Source: Penelope pileata (Eukaryota; Chordata; Aves; Galliformes; Cracidae). From it: DNA of 64,000 nt. Positions within the stretch are counted from its first letter, which is position 1. Each line of letters begins with the position of its first letter. This document shows positions 45,496 to 59,100 of this stretch, one piece after another. The position numbers and the translations under genes are program-made. Below the pieces are notes generated by a model that saw nothing but the letters and a program-made list of their open reading frames with translations, was not told where the DNA came from and searched no databases. The stretch is from assembly GCA_013396635.1 (NCBI GenBank), contig WBMW01005052.1:29985-93984 (forward strand), in the 5' to 3' direction.

Positions 45496-48250
45496 ACAAG
45501 AAGAAATTCAAGGAAACAATTTATTACATTTTATCAGTCCTTCATCCTGTGACGTGTAGGGCTTGCTATTGACCATGGAGCAGTCAAAGTAAAACCAGGT
45601 TTTTTAGTTGTTGAGCACAATCTAAAATTGTAGAGATGGGATCGATAACTGTCCCACTACTGTGGTTTTGTATGAATAGCTCTGTGGGTAGTGCTGAGTT
45701 TATGCTTTGGAAGCATGGCAAACAACAGAAGAAATTGAGAATAGAAGGGAACAGTAGGAGGTAAAATGGGTCCTTTTTTGTAAGGCTGGCTAAAAGAACA
45801 TAACTGTCCTGATTTGGTGCTTATTTTGCTTAGTGCTAAGGCTAGTATTTTCAAAAGCAATTAGAAGTTTCATGTGTCAATTTTATGCACCTGGTGAGGC
45901 ACCTGTATTGCAATCTGTGCTCTCTGGAAATACTGAGTTACTGCTGTGCTTTTGGAAGGAAGACCTATTCATTTAAGGTGTTGCTAATTGAACAACTAAA
46001 AATTAAGTAATTGAGTATCAGTAGTATATGGTGAAGTAATCCAGTCCTGAGAAAACAGTTGATATTGATATTTTCGGCACAAAGTACTTGTAGAACTACT
46101 GATCTAGTTGTTTTAGAAAACTGAGCTACTGTAGAAGAGTCGTCTTGCTTTTTGACCTACTCGTCCTGGTAGGGAAGAGGATTTCAAAACAGAAAGCTTT
46201 ACATGCTTACCCTGTGTGGCATTTTCTTACCCAGCTCTCCAGTTAAAAGGTGCTGTGTTTAAAGTCCAAGCAGTGCAACAAGTTGTGCTCTTATTTTATT
46301 TGTGAGCTAATCTTGCTTTCAGTATTCTTGGCATCTGCTGTCTGGTAAGAGCACTGCCTGTACCCCAAGCCCGTCAGCAACCCAAGGCACCTCAAGATTT
46401 ACTTGATGGTGGCTGACAATCTGCTAAGTAAAAACTTGTATTCACACTGTGAATCATTGTATGTAATACCTGAAATGAGAGATGAATTGTTTACTTCTTA
46501 GCTCCTCCCATCTTATATCGGGGTTTTAAATTTCACTGTGTGATGTTGTGATGATGTTCTGAGGCTGAGGGTAACTTGCAAGTTCTTTGTGTATAAGCAG
46601 GTTGTGGACCTGATGTTCTTGAAGAATTTAGTGACTTTTTAACAAAAAAAAAAAACACCTTCATGTTATTTCTTTTGTGAATATTACTTTGGTTGTTCTA
46701 AAAGTGGCAAGAGGCAATGAGTTCTTGAATCTTCTCTGCTCTCTACAAGAAGTAGATGTGCTGTTAAGCTCACACAGCTCTTTAATTAGATAATTAACAG
46801 TAGAATGATGATGTGTAGAAATTGGGGAGTGGAGAAAATAGACTTGCCAGGCCTTAACGGCCCATTGGTTACTACAGTAATCTCTTGGTCTTATTCCTTT
46901 ATTATCTGATATCCTTGTTGGTACTGTCATGTCTATAATTCTTTCCCTATCAGTGAAGCTGTACAGCCTAATAGATCTGTCCCAGGTAAGCAGTTTTTAC
47001 TCTGCAGAACATAGATGCTTTGCCTACCCAATGGTCCATGTCAGCTGTTAAGTAGTGATTCTGGTCTTCTCTGAATAGCCTTTTAGAGAACAGCTTCTTT
47101 CAGTTAGCTCAATTGTAATATTATGGTGGAGAGAGGGGGGTTGTCTGTCTTCTTGGTTGCTGGTTGAGTTTCTTGATTATTTTATTTTTGAACAATCCTT
47201 TTCCGTGTTTGGTATCAACTCAAGCAATAGTGATATATACTTATGGAAGTATATATTTGGTCAAAAATATGCCCCTCGTCAATACTGCTTTTTTAGAAAT
47301 TGGTGCACAAGTGGTGACTTTCGTAGCATTTTATCTACTTAGTGAACATATTCATTAACCATCCAGTATGCCTTTCTGTTGGAAAAAAGCTTTGAGAATG
47401 CACTGTTTCAAAGTTCATCAGTATTGTTTTTAGTCCCTTTTCTAAAGGGACAAAGAATGAAATGTAGGATTTGCTTTTATGAAGTACATTCTTTGACTTT
47501 TTCTGCAGTCTGCTGTGTTACTAAGATGATTAATTGCTCAGGCTACAAGATAAGACTCTTTTGAAGGAGCCTTCTTTAGAAACTAAGATCACTTAAGGAG
47601 AAGCAAGTACATTGGTACTGGCTTCCAAAATGGTTTGCATGTTTCAGAGGTGAACTTTTTTTTCCGAAAAATAAAATAAAAAGCAGCTCTGAGATAAAGA
47701 AGACATGAGAGGCAAAAAAAAAAAAAAAAAAGTTAAATCTTGTACTAGTGCTACGTATAGTTCTTCAAAGACCAAGACTAACTTTAAATGAACTTAAAAG
47801 TACTCAGTTGCAGTGAGCAATTAGCTGTTGAGCTCCTTGACAAATATTTGAGGAAACTCGTTTCTAGCTTGGAAAGACAAGCTAAACAAAAAAGTGAGAT
47901 AAATTCTGTTTGACATTTATGAGCCATCAGACTGAGCTCCCTGGAAATGAGAAGAGTTAATTCAATGTGTTCGTACAGTAGATCTGATTATGCTTTTATA
48001 ATAGTGCATTTATCTGTAAATTAAGCCTCTGGACTCCCAAATGACACCTTGTGTCAAGTCATTCACTGTTGCATGAGAAGATATCTTTGGGAAGATCATC
48101 TTCAGGAAAAGCAGTCTTGATTTGTCTTACTGGGGAAGTGTAGTCGAGGTTGCATTTCTAGAGGAAAGATTGCATAGTCATCCTGTGGATCCAGGTGGCT
48201 TCTCTGAGCCTTATGAGAAGAGGGTCACTTCTGTGGGGGTGTCACTAGCA

Positions 48251-48266
48251 CAGCTCAGCTGAGCTG
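48251..48266. other. 16-bp perfect palindrome
   Basis: CAGCTCAGCTGAGCTG equals its own reverse complement and centres on an E-box core CAGCTG (48256-48261). It could bind a dimeric regulator or be chance; nothing nearby identifies a promoter. Confidence 0.9.
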
Positions 48267-48574
48267 CTGCTTGGTGGCCTGGGCTTGAAGAACAAGGCAT
48301 GAGGAGAAGCCACTCATGATCCTTTGCATTAATTCCACAAATGATGGTGCTTACTGTGAGTGGAGGGCTTCTGTTAAGAGCTAGAGATACCTGTTTTGGC
48401 TTTCCAAAGACTAAGCATGTTTGTGTTTGCTCTTCTCTCCTAGAGCTTAGATGCTGTCTGGGTCTTGGATAACAAGTGCCGTTTTTTGAGGATTTGTTTT
48501 AGTCTAGAGGTTGCATGGTGTCGTGCAAACAAAGCAGTGAGGTAGCTTCACATAAATTTTTAGTGATCCCAGGC

Positions 48575-48860
48575 TAAGTATTTGAGGGTTTAATAGTCAT
48601 AAACAGGAGTAACAGAAGTTTTGGACTCACGTAACAGTGATGCCTCACCGAGATTATGACACTTCCCCCAGGGAGCAGCCAGCTTCTACAAGAGATGCAC
48701 TTCCCCCAGTGGTTGGCTCTTAAATGAGCCCAGGGCACCCCCACCCTGGGCCCACCCCTTCTGGTCACTTAGGGGGCAGAGATGCAAACAATTTGCCTGT
48801 GCTCCCCAGGCAGCCACTGCCCTTCACCAGATGCTCAGTCACAGATTCAGGCCGTGACGT
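48575..48860 (-). mobile_element. LTR-like fragment (tentative)
   Basis: GC content rises for about 280 bp. The block 'gagcccagggcacccccacc' plus 'ctgggcccacccc' and the lead-in 'gggtttaatagtcataaaca' look like an antisense avian LTR, with the A/T-rich polyadenylation region at the left. I cannot name the family and see no clear ends. It could be another repeat or simply GC-richer unique DNA. Confidence 0.3.
48728..48751. other. GC-rich hairpin
   Basis: GCCCAGGG (48728-48735) pairs perfectly with CCCTGGGC (48744-48751) across an 8-nt C-rich loop. No T-run follows, and nothing indicates a terminator or RNA gene. Confidence 0.85.
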
Positions 48861-49764
48861 ATTGTTTCCCCTTATACATGGGCAACACATTCTCTCAAAC
48901 ACCTACCTAATGATAGTGGTACATAAAGGATCAGAGGCTAATAATGCTTTGTGTTGCTGCCTGGAGGCGTTTTAAAAAACAAAACAAAAAAAAGCAACTT
49001 TATTCTCTCCAAGGAATGGCCTGTGTGGATTCCCTATATTCACTCTCTGTATTTCATTGTGTATGTCTTCCTGTAGCGAGAATTGAACAGATGGGGTGGT
49101 CTGGCATAGGCTGAGGTTTCCAAAGTTAATTCTGTAACACAAAATGGGAATAGATCCATCTTTATCAGTTATGAGAATGTCCCATGATGCTGACGAAATT
49201 GAGTTCATCTGAAGGCTCTCATCTAAACAGGGATGTTTTCACAGATTTGATTCTCCTCCAAAGCCAATCCTACTTTTGTGTTGAAAACAGCAATACTTAA
49301 TGATTATCTCTAAGCTGGGGTGAGCTGAGCCTCTTGTGTGGTTGCATGTGACAGTGTTAGAGCTGATCTAAATTCAGGTGGCTTCAGTGGCTGTAGAGTT
49401 TTATTGGGAGGAGGGAAAATGAGGGGAAATCATGTGAGGAAGGAAAATCATTTTCCTTCTATTTTCCTGTCAGATTTATGGAAGAAAATATGTAGTTTCC
49501 AGGTCTATATATTTCTCCCAAATTATTGCCTTCTGTAGTAGGTCATTTCTTGTAAATGAAAAATACAAGGAATTCGGGGTCAGTCTAGAGTAAACAAACA
49601 TTTTCTCTGGAAGATCTTCATTTCAACAGAAGTAAAGCAAGCTTTATGCATAGATTTTTTTAACAGAACATTTTCATACCCAAATAGATACATATGGTTG
49701 TTTTTGTTATCACCCTCCTAAGCTGCTCTTTCTGCTCCAGATTAAGCCTAAGAAACCTAAGCCT
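48861..49764. other. Noncoding stretch, nothing recognised
   Basis: AT-rich DNA between an LTR-like patch and a CR1 fragment; no gene or element recognised. Confidence 0.5.
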
Positions 49765-50108
49765 AAGGTGGTTCTCTGCAGAGCTCCTTTCTGGCAGGTC
49801 AGCTCCTAACCTATACTGATGCATGTGGTTATTCCTCCCCAGGTGCAGGACTCCACACTTGTTGAACCTCATCAGGTTGCTCTCCACCCAACTCTCCAGC
49901 ATCTCCAGACATGCAACCTTCTGGTGTGTCAGCCACTCCTCCCAGCTTTGTATCATCAGCAAACTTGCTGAGGGTGGACTCTATCCCTTCATCCAGGTCA
50001 TTGATGAAGATGTTGAACAAGACAGATACAGACCCCGGGGGAGTGCTGCTAGTTACAGGCCTCCAACTAGACTCTGTGCCGCTGACCACAACCTTCTGAA
50101 CTAGCCAG
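49765..50108 (-). mobile_element. CR1 LINE, reverse-transcriptase fragment with FADD motif
   Basis: The minus-strand frame from 50089 reads SSWRPVTSSTPPGSVSVLFN, then IFINDLDEGIESTLSKFADD and TKLGGVADTPEGC. This is the CR1 RT palm region. The catalytic Asp pair of motif C is intact at 49952-49957. Upstream, 'SGVPQGSVLGPVLFN' has become 'SSTPPGSVSVLFN' through substitutions and a small deletion. After 'TPEGC' the reading shifts frame and continues as LESWVESNLMRFNK, then VLHLGRNN and HQYRLGADL. The copy is truncated on both sides, so it cannot move despite the intact motif. Confidence 0.93.
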
Positions 50109-53100
50109 ACAATACTTTCTGCTTTAAATATGAATAATCCAGCCTGAGGATAGACTCCATCTCCAGAAACTTTTCCAGCACTTTGGTTTTATTATAGATG
50201 TGATGAAACAGTGGCACTTTTTTGTTTACCCATTACAGTTGATAGGTTTTAACTCTGAAAAACATAAAAGCTTCTTTTTGACAGCAGTAACTTCTGCTCC
50301 AGAGTTCCTCATTCCTGCTACCTTACCTTGTCCATAAAAGATTGTTACTCCCTACTGTTACTGAATGAGGGATGATGTCTAGGAAAAAAAAAATCCAGCA
50401 GGAAAGATGGAAGTGAAAGTGATGTGGAGGGCTATGTTATATCTCCATTTTTTTTTTAATTATTTTTTTTTTTAAAAAACCCTCAAATATAGAAATTTAT
50501 TATATGCAGTATTGAAATGTTTACACCAATTTCTATGTAAAGTTGTTATATTTTGTCCTCTTCTGACTACGGTAAGGTAGGAAATCTCATAACTGGGCCA
50601 TTTGTTAGTATTGCAACGCTGTAGGAGGAAGGCAAGCAACACTAACAGCACAAAAGATGCTTCAATAACAAGGCGGTAACAAAAGAAGCTGAAATCCTTC
50701 ATCAGCCCTTTTACTCTGGTTGAGCAACTGAATCAGAAGTCAATGGCACCTTGTACATATGACAAAATACAGGAGCCCAGCTGGGGAGTAACGTTGTGGC
50801 ACATTTCTTCCTGCCAGCAGTTTCTTCTTGTCAGCAGAATTGTCATCATTAATCCACATCTTCCAGGTTGCAAAGCAGTTGTGAGAATAGCTGATTGGCC
50901 CCATTGTCATGGTGATGCAGGACTGCTTGACTGAAGTTTTTAGATGGCAAAGATATTCTGTATATTGTGACAGTTTCAGAAAGATTGTACAAATGTGTTC
51001 TGTGACATGTTAACTGTTAAACTCTACATCATCTTTTGTCCTGTGTTCTTACGGAGTGCACATGCTACAGCTTTCCATGGTAGCTTAAGGAGCTTCTTGC
51101 TTGTCCTCTGAGGTGGCATAAACAGCAACAGCTGCTTCTAGGATGTTAGGAGAACTGAAAATAGTCCATAAGCATTTTTATCAAATTTATTTTTAGTTAT
51201 TTGCATGTATATCTAATTATCTTGTTTGTACAAAACTGAGGTGGATATTTTATGCAAACAAAATACCTCAAATTCCTCCTCCTGCTTTTTGTTTGCAGTT
51301 TGGCCAGAAATATTATATAAACAGCCTCTAGAACATCAAAATTTTAGAAGACAAAAATAGTGAGGTTTTTCTTTTCCTTCTTCGCTCTTTTCCTTTCTTT
51401 CTTAGATGTTTCCAATACAAAGTTCTTGTCTTTTAGTCCTAGAGAACTTGATTTGCTTTCTTTCTCTCTCAGTAGCTTATTTCAATTATTTACAAGTCAT
51501 TTTTACATTTTTTATCTGGAGCCACGACTAGATACGCTTTGGGATCTTGAATCTGGTTCTGAAAAATCATTATTTCATGTTGACAAAGATACAGATTTTG
51601 GATTTTTTCCTTCTGTCTGAAATTTGTCACGGAAAAACATACTTCTATTTGTTGGATTTGAATGATTCTGTAACTCTTGATATGGTTGCACTTGAAGGAT
51701 TCATTGGCACTGTTGTAAAAATGAGTTAGGTGATGCCAAGAATGTGTTGAAGAGTTTAACTGTGTATTATAATCTGCACTGAAGGTAGGAAAAGCAGTTG
51801 GAATGTAGGGGTTACAGTGGGAGTGGGAGAAAATGCAGTAAGTTTTAGAAAAGGCATTAAGTTTTAATGAGTTCCCTGGAGCATAAAGGGAACAAGCGCA
51901 GAAGTAAGGAAGTACAATCTGAGTATTGTAGTGTAGGAGCATTACTACTTTTTTATGAGCCTGAAGAAGGATGGCACGATGTTGTTCTAATATTATTGAA
52001 AGGTAAAGCAATGCAGTCCTTGACAGAATATGTAGTAGTGTTTGAAGAGTTCAATGCTGATCTCAAAGATACTTATGTTAAGAAAGATGAGTGTGCATAA
52101 CTTTGTTGGAGGACATATGTGATATTATACTTGCAAAGTGGATTTGTGAAAAAGTACTAGCTGCGGCTGCTTTATGCTACTAGCATGTCAATAAGTAAAT
52201 CTTTAAAACTTGTATATATTGTCTGCTTCTGTGTTTGTGCAAGATTTATAACAATTTATAATTGATTAGCATCCACTATCGTTACTTGAAAAAGGGAGAA
52301 AAGGAAAAGGTGGAGAAGAGAAAACATGAGCTCGAAATGTGTAAAACACTTGTGTAATCAGAAAGGCAGTTATTCTCTTTTCTGAGAAGACTTGATTTTT
52401 TTGGGGGGGAGCTTACCTGCTACACAGGTTACTCCTCTGTTTCATATCAACAGGTGAAGACAAGAGTAGGTCAAGATATAACCTCAAGAATAAGAGTGTA
52501 GAGACATCTTTAACTGTTTTCCACAATATCCTTCAAGTGCAGCACTTGCTCCCCATGTGATCTAAAGAAAGTAGGCCAAACAGCAAATAACGGGCAAAGC
52601 ATGCTGGAAAGCCTCTTTTGACAGGACGCTTAAGGGAACCAATATACTGACGAAAAGGAGACGTTAGTTTTGGCTGTGATGTGCTTGGTAATTACTTGAA
52701 CAAGAGCATCTTGACATTTTCTCCCCTAATTTTGATCTCATACCTGCTAACCTGTACCTAAAATCTGTCAGAGTTCTGCACATCAGTTACGGGTACCTGC
52801 ATGGTTAGATGTTGCTCTGCTTCTGCTTGAGAAGTACCTTTTTTTCCTCTTGAAAAACCTGAAAAAACAGATGTGTGATGACAAGACAGCACTTACTAAC
52901 CTGTAAGTAGGTTATGCAGAAAGAAGTGAGAGCCTTGAAGCTTACATTTTGATTCGGAAATATAAGTTGCACCTTAAACTACTATTTTTGAATCAGTGCA
53001 GTACAAGAAGTTCTCAGGATTAATGAGTGCTCACTGTTCTTGCAATTCAGGAAATTTTTAAGAGGCTTCACTATAAATTGCAGACCTTACTTGTAACCAC

Positions 53101-56100
53101 ATAGATGCATCTGTCTGAGGAGATGGGCCACCTAACTAGGAACCTGATAATGTCATCGTAATGAGTTCTTGATTCATCAGAACTCTTACACCTGTTCTGC
53201 TATCTTGCTGGGTCGCTTATGGGAGTTGGGGATACATTCAGCCCTCTTCCTGAAGGAGCTTGCTCTGAAGCCAGATCTGAAAAGTGCTTTAAAGGGACCT
53301 GTTTTTTTCTGCTACAACCTGATGAATCTTGATCTTGGCAGGGTTTATCCTCTGGAGTTTTGGCAAGCTTCCCTATTGCAAGCATTGCACATCCAATGAC
53401 CAATCACAAATAAATAGTATAACAGTTGGCTATGAGCAACGATTTTTACACAAAAATCTGAGAGAACAAAGATATGAAACTCATTTTTTAAATAGTTTCT
53501 AGTGAGATGTGAAAAGGAATCTCAGCAGTACTATCAAAGAACGAGGACTGTCTCTGCTCAGTTATTGGTTCATGTCTGTTTTTCTTCATGTCTTGATATT
53601 TGTTTTAGTAATACTCTGTCCCTGTGAATGTGTTTGTTTGGCACATTGTAGAAGGCAGCTTACATTGTGTGCAGAGAGGTGCAGTCCAGGCTTCTGGTGA
53701 AGTACTTTAGGAGTGTCTGTATATTGAATGGGAAGGCCCTCATGTGTACATATAGACTAACAACATGGTGCACTTGGCTACTGCTGAGATTGTGTTTTCT
53801 GTATTGTATGTTTTGTTTTGATGAGTCCATTTGTAGCATAATAGTATTTTGGTAGCTGGCTAGCTGAGCATATTTGATTTAGAGGGTATTCTGTACTGGT
53901 AGCAATGAAGCAGCTGCATTGCAGCACTTTCCCTTGTCTATAATGGACAAAATCCCACAGTTCTTAGGGCTATTCTGTTTTTTTCAAACAACCACAGAAA
54001 AGCATTTAAGCAGGTTTTACACTATTTGATGCAGGAACAGAAATGTGATATTTTGTTACTAGCCTGCTTAAAACCATGGAACCATGGTAAGTAATAAGTT
54101 GAATGTAGATACTCCCCACAGAAAAGATGTGATGAAATTTGTGGTGGCAGCAGCAAACTGCGCATCTCCATGTTAGGTAAGAGCAGATACAGTCTGTCTT
54201 ACTTTTTCGGTGTTTGGGTGTTGCCTTTGATGTAGCGACTGCAGAATGAGAAGCTGCCTTGGACTCTTTCCAGGAAGTTACTGAAATCAGTCTTCGGTAA
54301 CTGTATTGGTTTTTGCTGTGTATCAAGGTCACTGAGCTGAATGAGCAGGTAGCCCTGCTACAAACAGAATCTGAGCATCTAAAAACGTCTTTTTACAGTC
54401 TGAATACATAAACTGGTAACTTGTAGAAGTATGTTATGTGCCTAGTGCTTACTACTTTTGCCCTGATCCTGTGCCTTTTTTCCCTCTTCAGTCAATGTCT
54501 TGCTGGTTAGCTGTTTTAATCAGTAGCAATTTTCAAACATTTCTTTTATCAAATCTTCTGAGAAGGAAGGTACTGATTGCCCCACAGTTTCTAGCATTGA
54601 TAATTAGAAATACAAGTGCATGTCTTTTGGGATGAGAATGTGTTTTGTGTTTATAAACAAGGGAAGGTGGTAGTTCTGAGTAAAGGTGGTTGATACATTC
54701 CTGGTGAAGTATTGTTCTCACCAGAAGCAACATCAACATATTGAAAATTGACACTTCTGTCTACAGCTTTGTGATAGTTGAGTTGCACTGAAGTTTTTCA
54801 GCTCTTGAGTAAACTGGAATTTCTTGTTTAAAAAGGACAGTTTTTGTATTTCTATTGATTTTCACAGTGATGCATGTATACAGTAATTCAGCCTGGGTGG
54901 AGGGCAGGAGGAAGAGCTGCAATTAATTGCCTTGTGATATGTTTACTCTGTGTTAGGAGTAGGTCTCACATGTCTAGAGCAATAGCGTCAGGGTAACTCA
55001 CTGAATCTCGTGCCTACAGAAAAGCAGCTCCTGCACGGTTCATTAGCCTGGTCACTGAGATCAGCATGGATCTAATTTAGTTATACTATATATGCATAAT
55101 GCAGAAGGTTGGATAGGATTTAAGAAAAAAAAAAAGAAAAAAGGTAGCATAAGTGCCTGGAGTAGGGCTTGGGAACCTGCACCCTGAGGAGAAGGTATGG
55201 CCTGCAATTTAATGTGGTGCGACTAAGGGCCAAATGTTTACTCTTTGAGTTGGCTTTTTGTTTTCTCATACTGTTATTGAATATTGCAGAGGTCAGAATA
55301 GCTGGCCAAAGAAGCTTTAAATCTGCGGTTATCCCTCAGCAAGGGTAAAGATATCCCACCTTTATTGTAGGATTTCTGTGGATTGTATCTCAGTGTGCAC
55401 ATCCTGTTTTATGCCTAGAAATCCCCAGGGCTGACCTCTGCCTTCTTTGCAGTATCTTTTCATAAGGGAAAATTTTCTAGATATACTTAACTGACCAGGT
55501 GCCTTCAGCACAACAGAGTTATTAACCACTAAGCCAGCATAAAACTTTTAAGTGCAGCTGCTGCAGAAAAGGACAGTGAGGAAACACAAAGACTGTGCCT
55601 GAAGACAGAAGAATAAATAACAGTATGGTGATAATTACCTCCTGTAGGTATTGCATTGTAGTAGTCATCAGAAATTTATTTACTGCATCTGCTTTTCCCT
55701 CCATCAGTGATGAGCCTCCCTCATCTGTCTGTGGTAGCCTGCCTGCAACCTTTTAGAGAAGTTCTTGGGATTGTGGCTGAAACAGTAGGAGTAATTAGAC
55801 ACAGTATTGCTGTAAAATCGTGTGGAAAGAAACACATCTGCTACCTTAGTTGAGCTCTGGCCAGACTTAGCTTCTTTCATATATAAATAATTCAATAAAC
55901 AGTTGGGTAAAGTAATTTTGCTTTATCTGCTTCCAGATAGGAGAAAAGGTAACAAACTGAAGTGACTAAGGAATTGGAAATCTGTCACTCCAGTATTGAC
56001 TTGTTCAGTTCTGGTCAATCACCTTACATCCTCTGTACAAAATGCTGAACGCTCACATCTGCCTGTCTGACCTTGTCAAACAGAGGGGCCCTTCTTAAGA

Positions 56101-59100
56101 AAGGTGCTGCATTTAAGCTGCTCATGTGAGTCAGGACTGGGTGAAGTCCTAACGTACACCTCTTTGAATGTCAACTGGCATTCTTTTTAGGTGTCAAAGG
56201 AGTGGAAGATCAGCACTTCCAAACAAAACCAATATGCACTGCAGAGGCCTATCAGATCTGGTGTCACACCTTGCCTCTGAAGCTTGAGATCCAACTTGAA
56301 ATCAGTGGAAAATGGAAAAGAAAAAAATGCTATAAGAGTTGTATAAGCATTATACAACTGCATATATATTGAGATTAAAAATAAGAAATCGGAAATCAAA
56401 GTTCTGAAATTGAGTGAATCATAGGAACTACAGCAAACTAATGACTAAGCAAAGCTATTGCATTTGATGCTGCATCAAGATGTAAGAGTGTATTTGGTGT
56501 GATTGTGACTCAGTACTTGTGGGTGAGTCATTTCTCATCATTGGGACCCCAGTGCTGTTAGTTTTCTGGCTGACAAAAAAGTGAGGAGGTGGGGAGAGAT
56601 TTAAACCTACACAAAAAGTTTAAGCTTGACAAAGACAAAAGAAAGGGGGGTGTTTTACCCCCGCTGTTTTTCTTGAAAGAATCTTTATTTTTGTATAAGG
56701 TATTTTCAGTGGAATAAGATGCCTTCTCATGGAAATTTTATTTACATTGGAGGCTTTTCATTTTTTATGTTGCAGAAATTTCATTTCTGAATATATTGAA
56801 TTTTGAAAGAAACATTTAAAGCAATGTGGTTTTTGTCCATGACTTTCATACAGATGAGTTTAAAGTACTTCACAACCAATAACACAGTTGTAAGGAGACA
56901 ATAATAGTGGAGGGGGATTGAAATCAATAACTGCAAACAGGAGAATAAAGGTCTGAGAATATGGAAACGTAATGAAATATGTATGTCTAGTAGAAATTGC
57001 AAAGCAAGAGAGTTGTTAGCAGTGACAATATTCTGAGGAGGTAAGGGATTGAAGGGGAATGAGAGATGAAATCCTCGCCTCAACTCTTGACATGTCTGCG
57101 TTCACCATATGAAAGGACAGTCATGGAACAAAGGAGTTCTAAAACTGTATCCAGCCAGAGCGAAGGTTCCCTGGCTTAAGATATAGTAATGATAGAGATA
57201 TTATAATGTTTTTCTGAAGCTTCAAACTTGTCTATTAGTAGAGATAATGGGTTGCTTGGTGCACCTATGAGGCTGACTGGTGTACACTGGTGTACCAGAT
57301 CTGTGACTCTGGAGGGAATTCCCTATTCTATTTGCCAGGTGTGGCAGAGGCCACAGGGAAGTTTTAGTTTATTTAGTGATGTATGTAAGGTTCTTGGGAT
57401 CACCTGGGAATCTGAAGTAGCTGGTTGTTTTCTTTGCATTCATAAGAAGCCAAGACATTGGCAATGCTAAGGATTTTTTCTTTCTTCCCATGCCAAATTA
57501 GTTGTGTTTTTGGACCTTTTCATTGCAAGTCTCCAGTATGTTACAAGGTTTGAGCAAGTTTTTTCTGTTCTGTGCAGATATATGTAGAGTAAACCTTAAA
57601 GCAGTCTTCTGGACTGAATGGCTGTTGTGCTGTAGTGTCTGACTGAAGCGGCTAGGTGTCGTGACTTATATTTCCACCCATGTATATGGTACTAGCTACA
57701 TGTACAATGATTACAGAGAAATTCAAGAAGCAGGATCAATGCAAAAAAAGTTGCAGTGATTTTTCTAAATGCGGCTCTGTAAACCACTTCCTGGGTGTGA
57801 TGTACTGTAAAGTACCCACACTATGTGCAACATTACACCATTTTTAAAAATAACAGAATATGATAAAATCACTGTATGTTGTAAAGAGTGTCATCTGCAT
57901 TGCTGATTTTGATCTCCAGACTTGCACAGTTTGGTTTTCAAATGTGAACCTCTCCACAGGATTTTCAGATCTCTCATGGGAAAGTGGTTTGTTACGTTAA
58001 TTACAAAACCACACTGATGTCTGCACTGTAAACTGTGAAGGAGGCTTTCACTATCTGGCAGTTCTGTATAAAGGTACGTAAAAGAGTGACTACAGACAGA
58101 CACAGTCTGTGAAATACATCTGGAGAATTTAACAAACTAAAGCAGCAATTCTTAAGGAATTTATCATTTTTCTCTTATTCAGATGTTTTCAGTGCTATGG
58201 GAAACTTGATTTTTGTCTAGAATGACATATTTTTATGCCTTTATTGCATGTTTGATGCTTTTTTAGGCAATTATTTAATCTGTTAAAGTGGTGGCTGAAC
58301 TAACATGGAGTAAGACGTGAAGTCTGAAGAAACAGATGTATGATAAAACCTGTAAGATATGATTCAAAATCTTTTACTTTGAGGAGCCCATAATGAATTT
58401 TTTGTGGATTTTAAAGGGATATAGAGCTCTAAAGCAGGAAGAAACAAAGGAAGATCCTAGGTTGATATTGTTTTTTTTAACCTTATTTTATTTTGAGCAC
58501 GAGCCCAATTATGTTTCCTACACAAGAGTATCTGTGCTAGTGTAATAAGTCTATCTCTACTTCTGTATCCTCAGAACATCTTTGACGTACTTTCAAATGA
58601 GAGCATGTAATGCAAATTTGTAGATTATACTTTGAAATGTGATCTAAGCTTGAAGAAGTTGAGCAATTGAAAATAATTTTAAATCACTATACTTATAGTG
58701 AAAAATAAATGGCAAACTAATGATTTAGTAGGCTCCCTCCCTAAATTATGATGATGATACAGTACGTTTGTAGTTTGAATGCCCATGTGCACTGCACAAT
58801 GTTGAGTATCTTGAGTATTTTTGAGAACTACTTTTTGTTATTAATGTCCCTAATTCTGTGAATGAAAATGCTTACTACAAATGACTAGAGAGAACAGTTC
58901 TGTTTCTTGTCAGTTTTCTGAAGTTTCAGGCTTTGCCCACCTGAGAACAAAACTTGATCATTTTGATGATACTGCACAACAGAATTGCACAGAAGTTGCC
59001 CATTTTCCATTTAAAAGGTCAAGCATTTAATTTTGGTCTCTTTAGCTAGAACCTGATCCTACCGTGTCTTGGATATCTTCCAGTTGAAAACTTTGACCCG

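Larger units (their letters stand above)
44861..48574. other. Noncoding stretch, nothing recognised
   Basis: AT-rich DNA with a run of about 18 A at 47714, an imperfect 23-bp direct repeat at 45459-45495 and a 16-bp palindrome at 48251-48266. No gene or transposon is recognised. Confidence 0.5.

Noticed and set aside
51490..52011. 173-codon minus-strand open frame, with a partly overlapping plus-strand frame at 51867-52100
   Set aside because: No recognised domain, no signal peptide or family motif and no splice context. The composition looks like translated AT-rich DNA.
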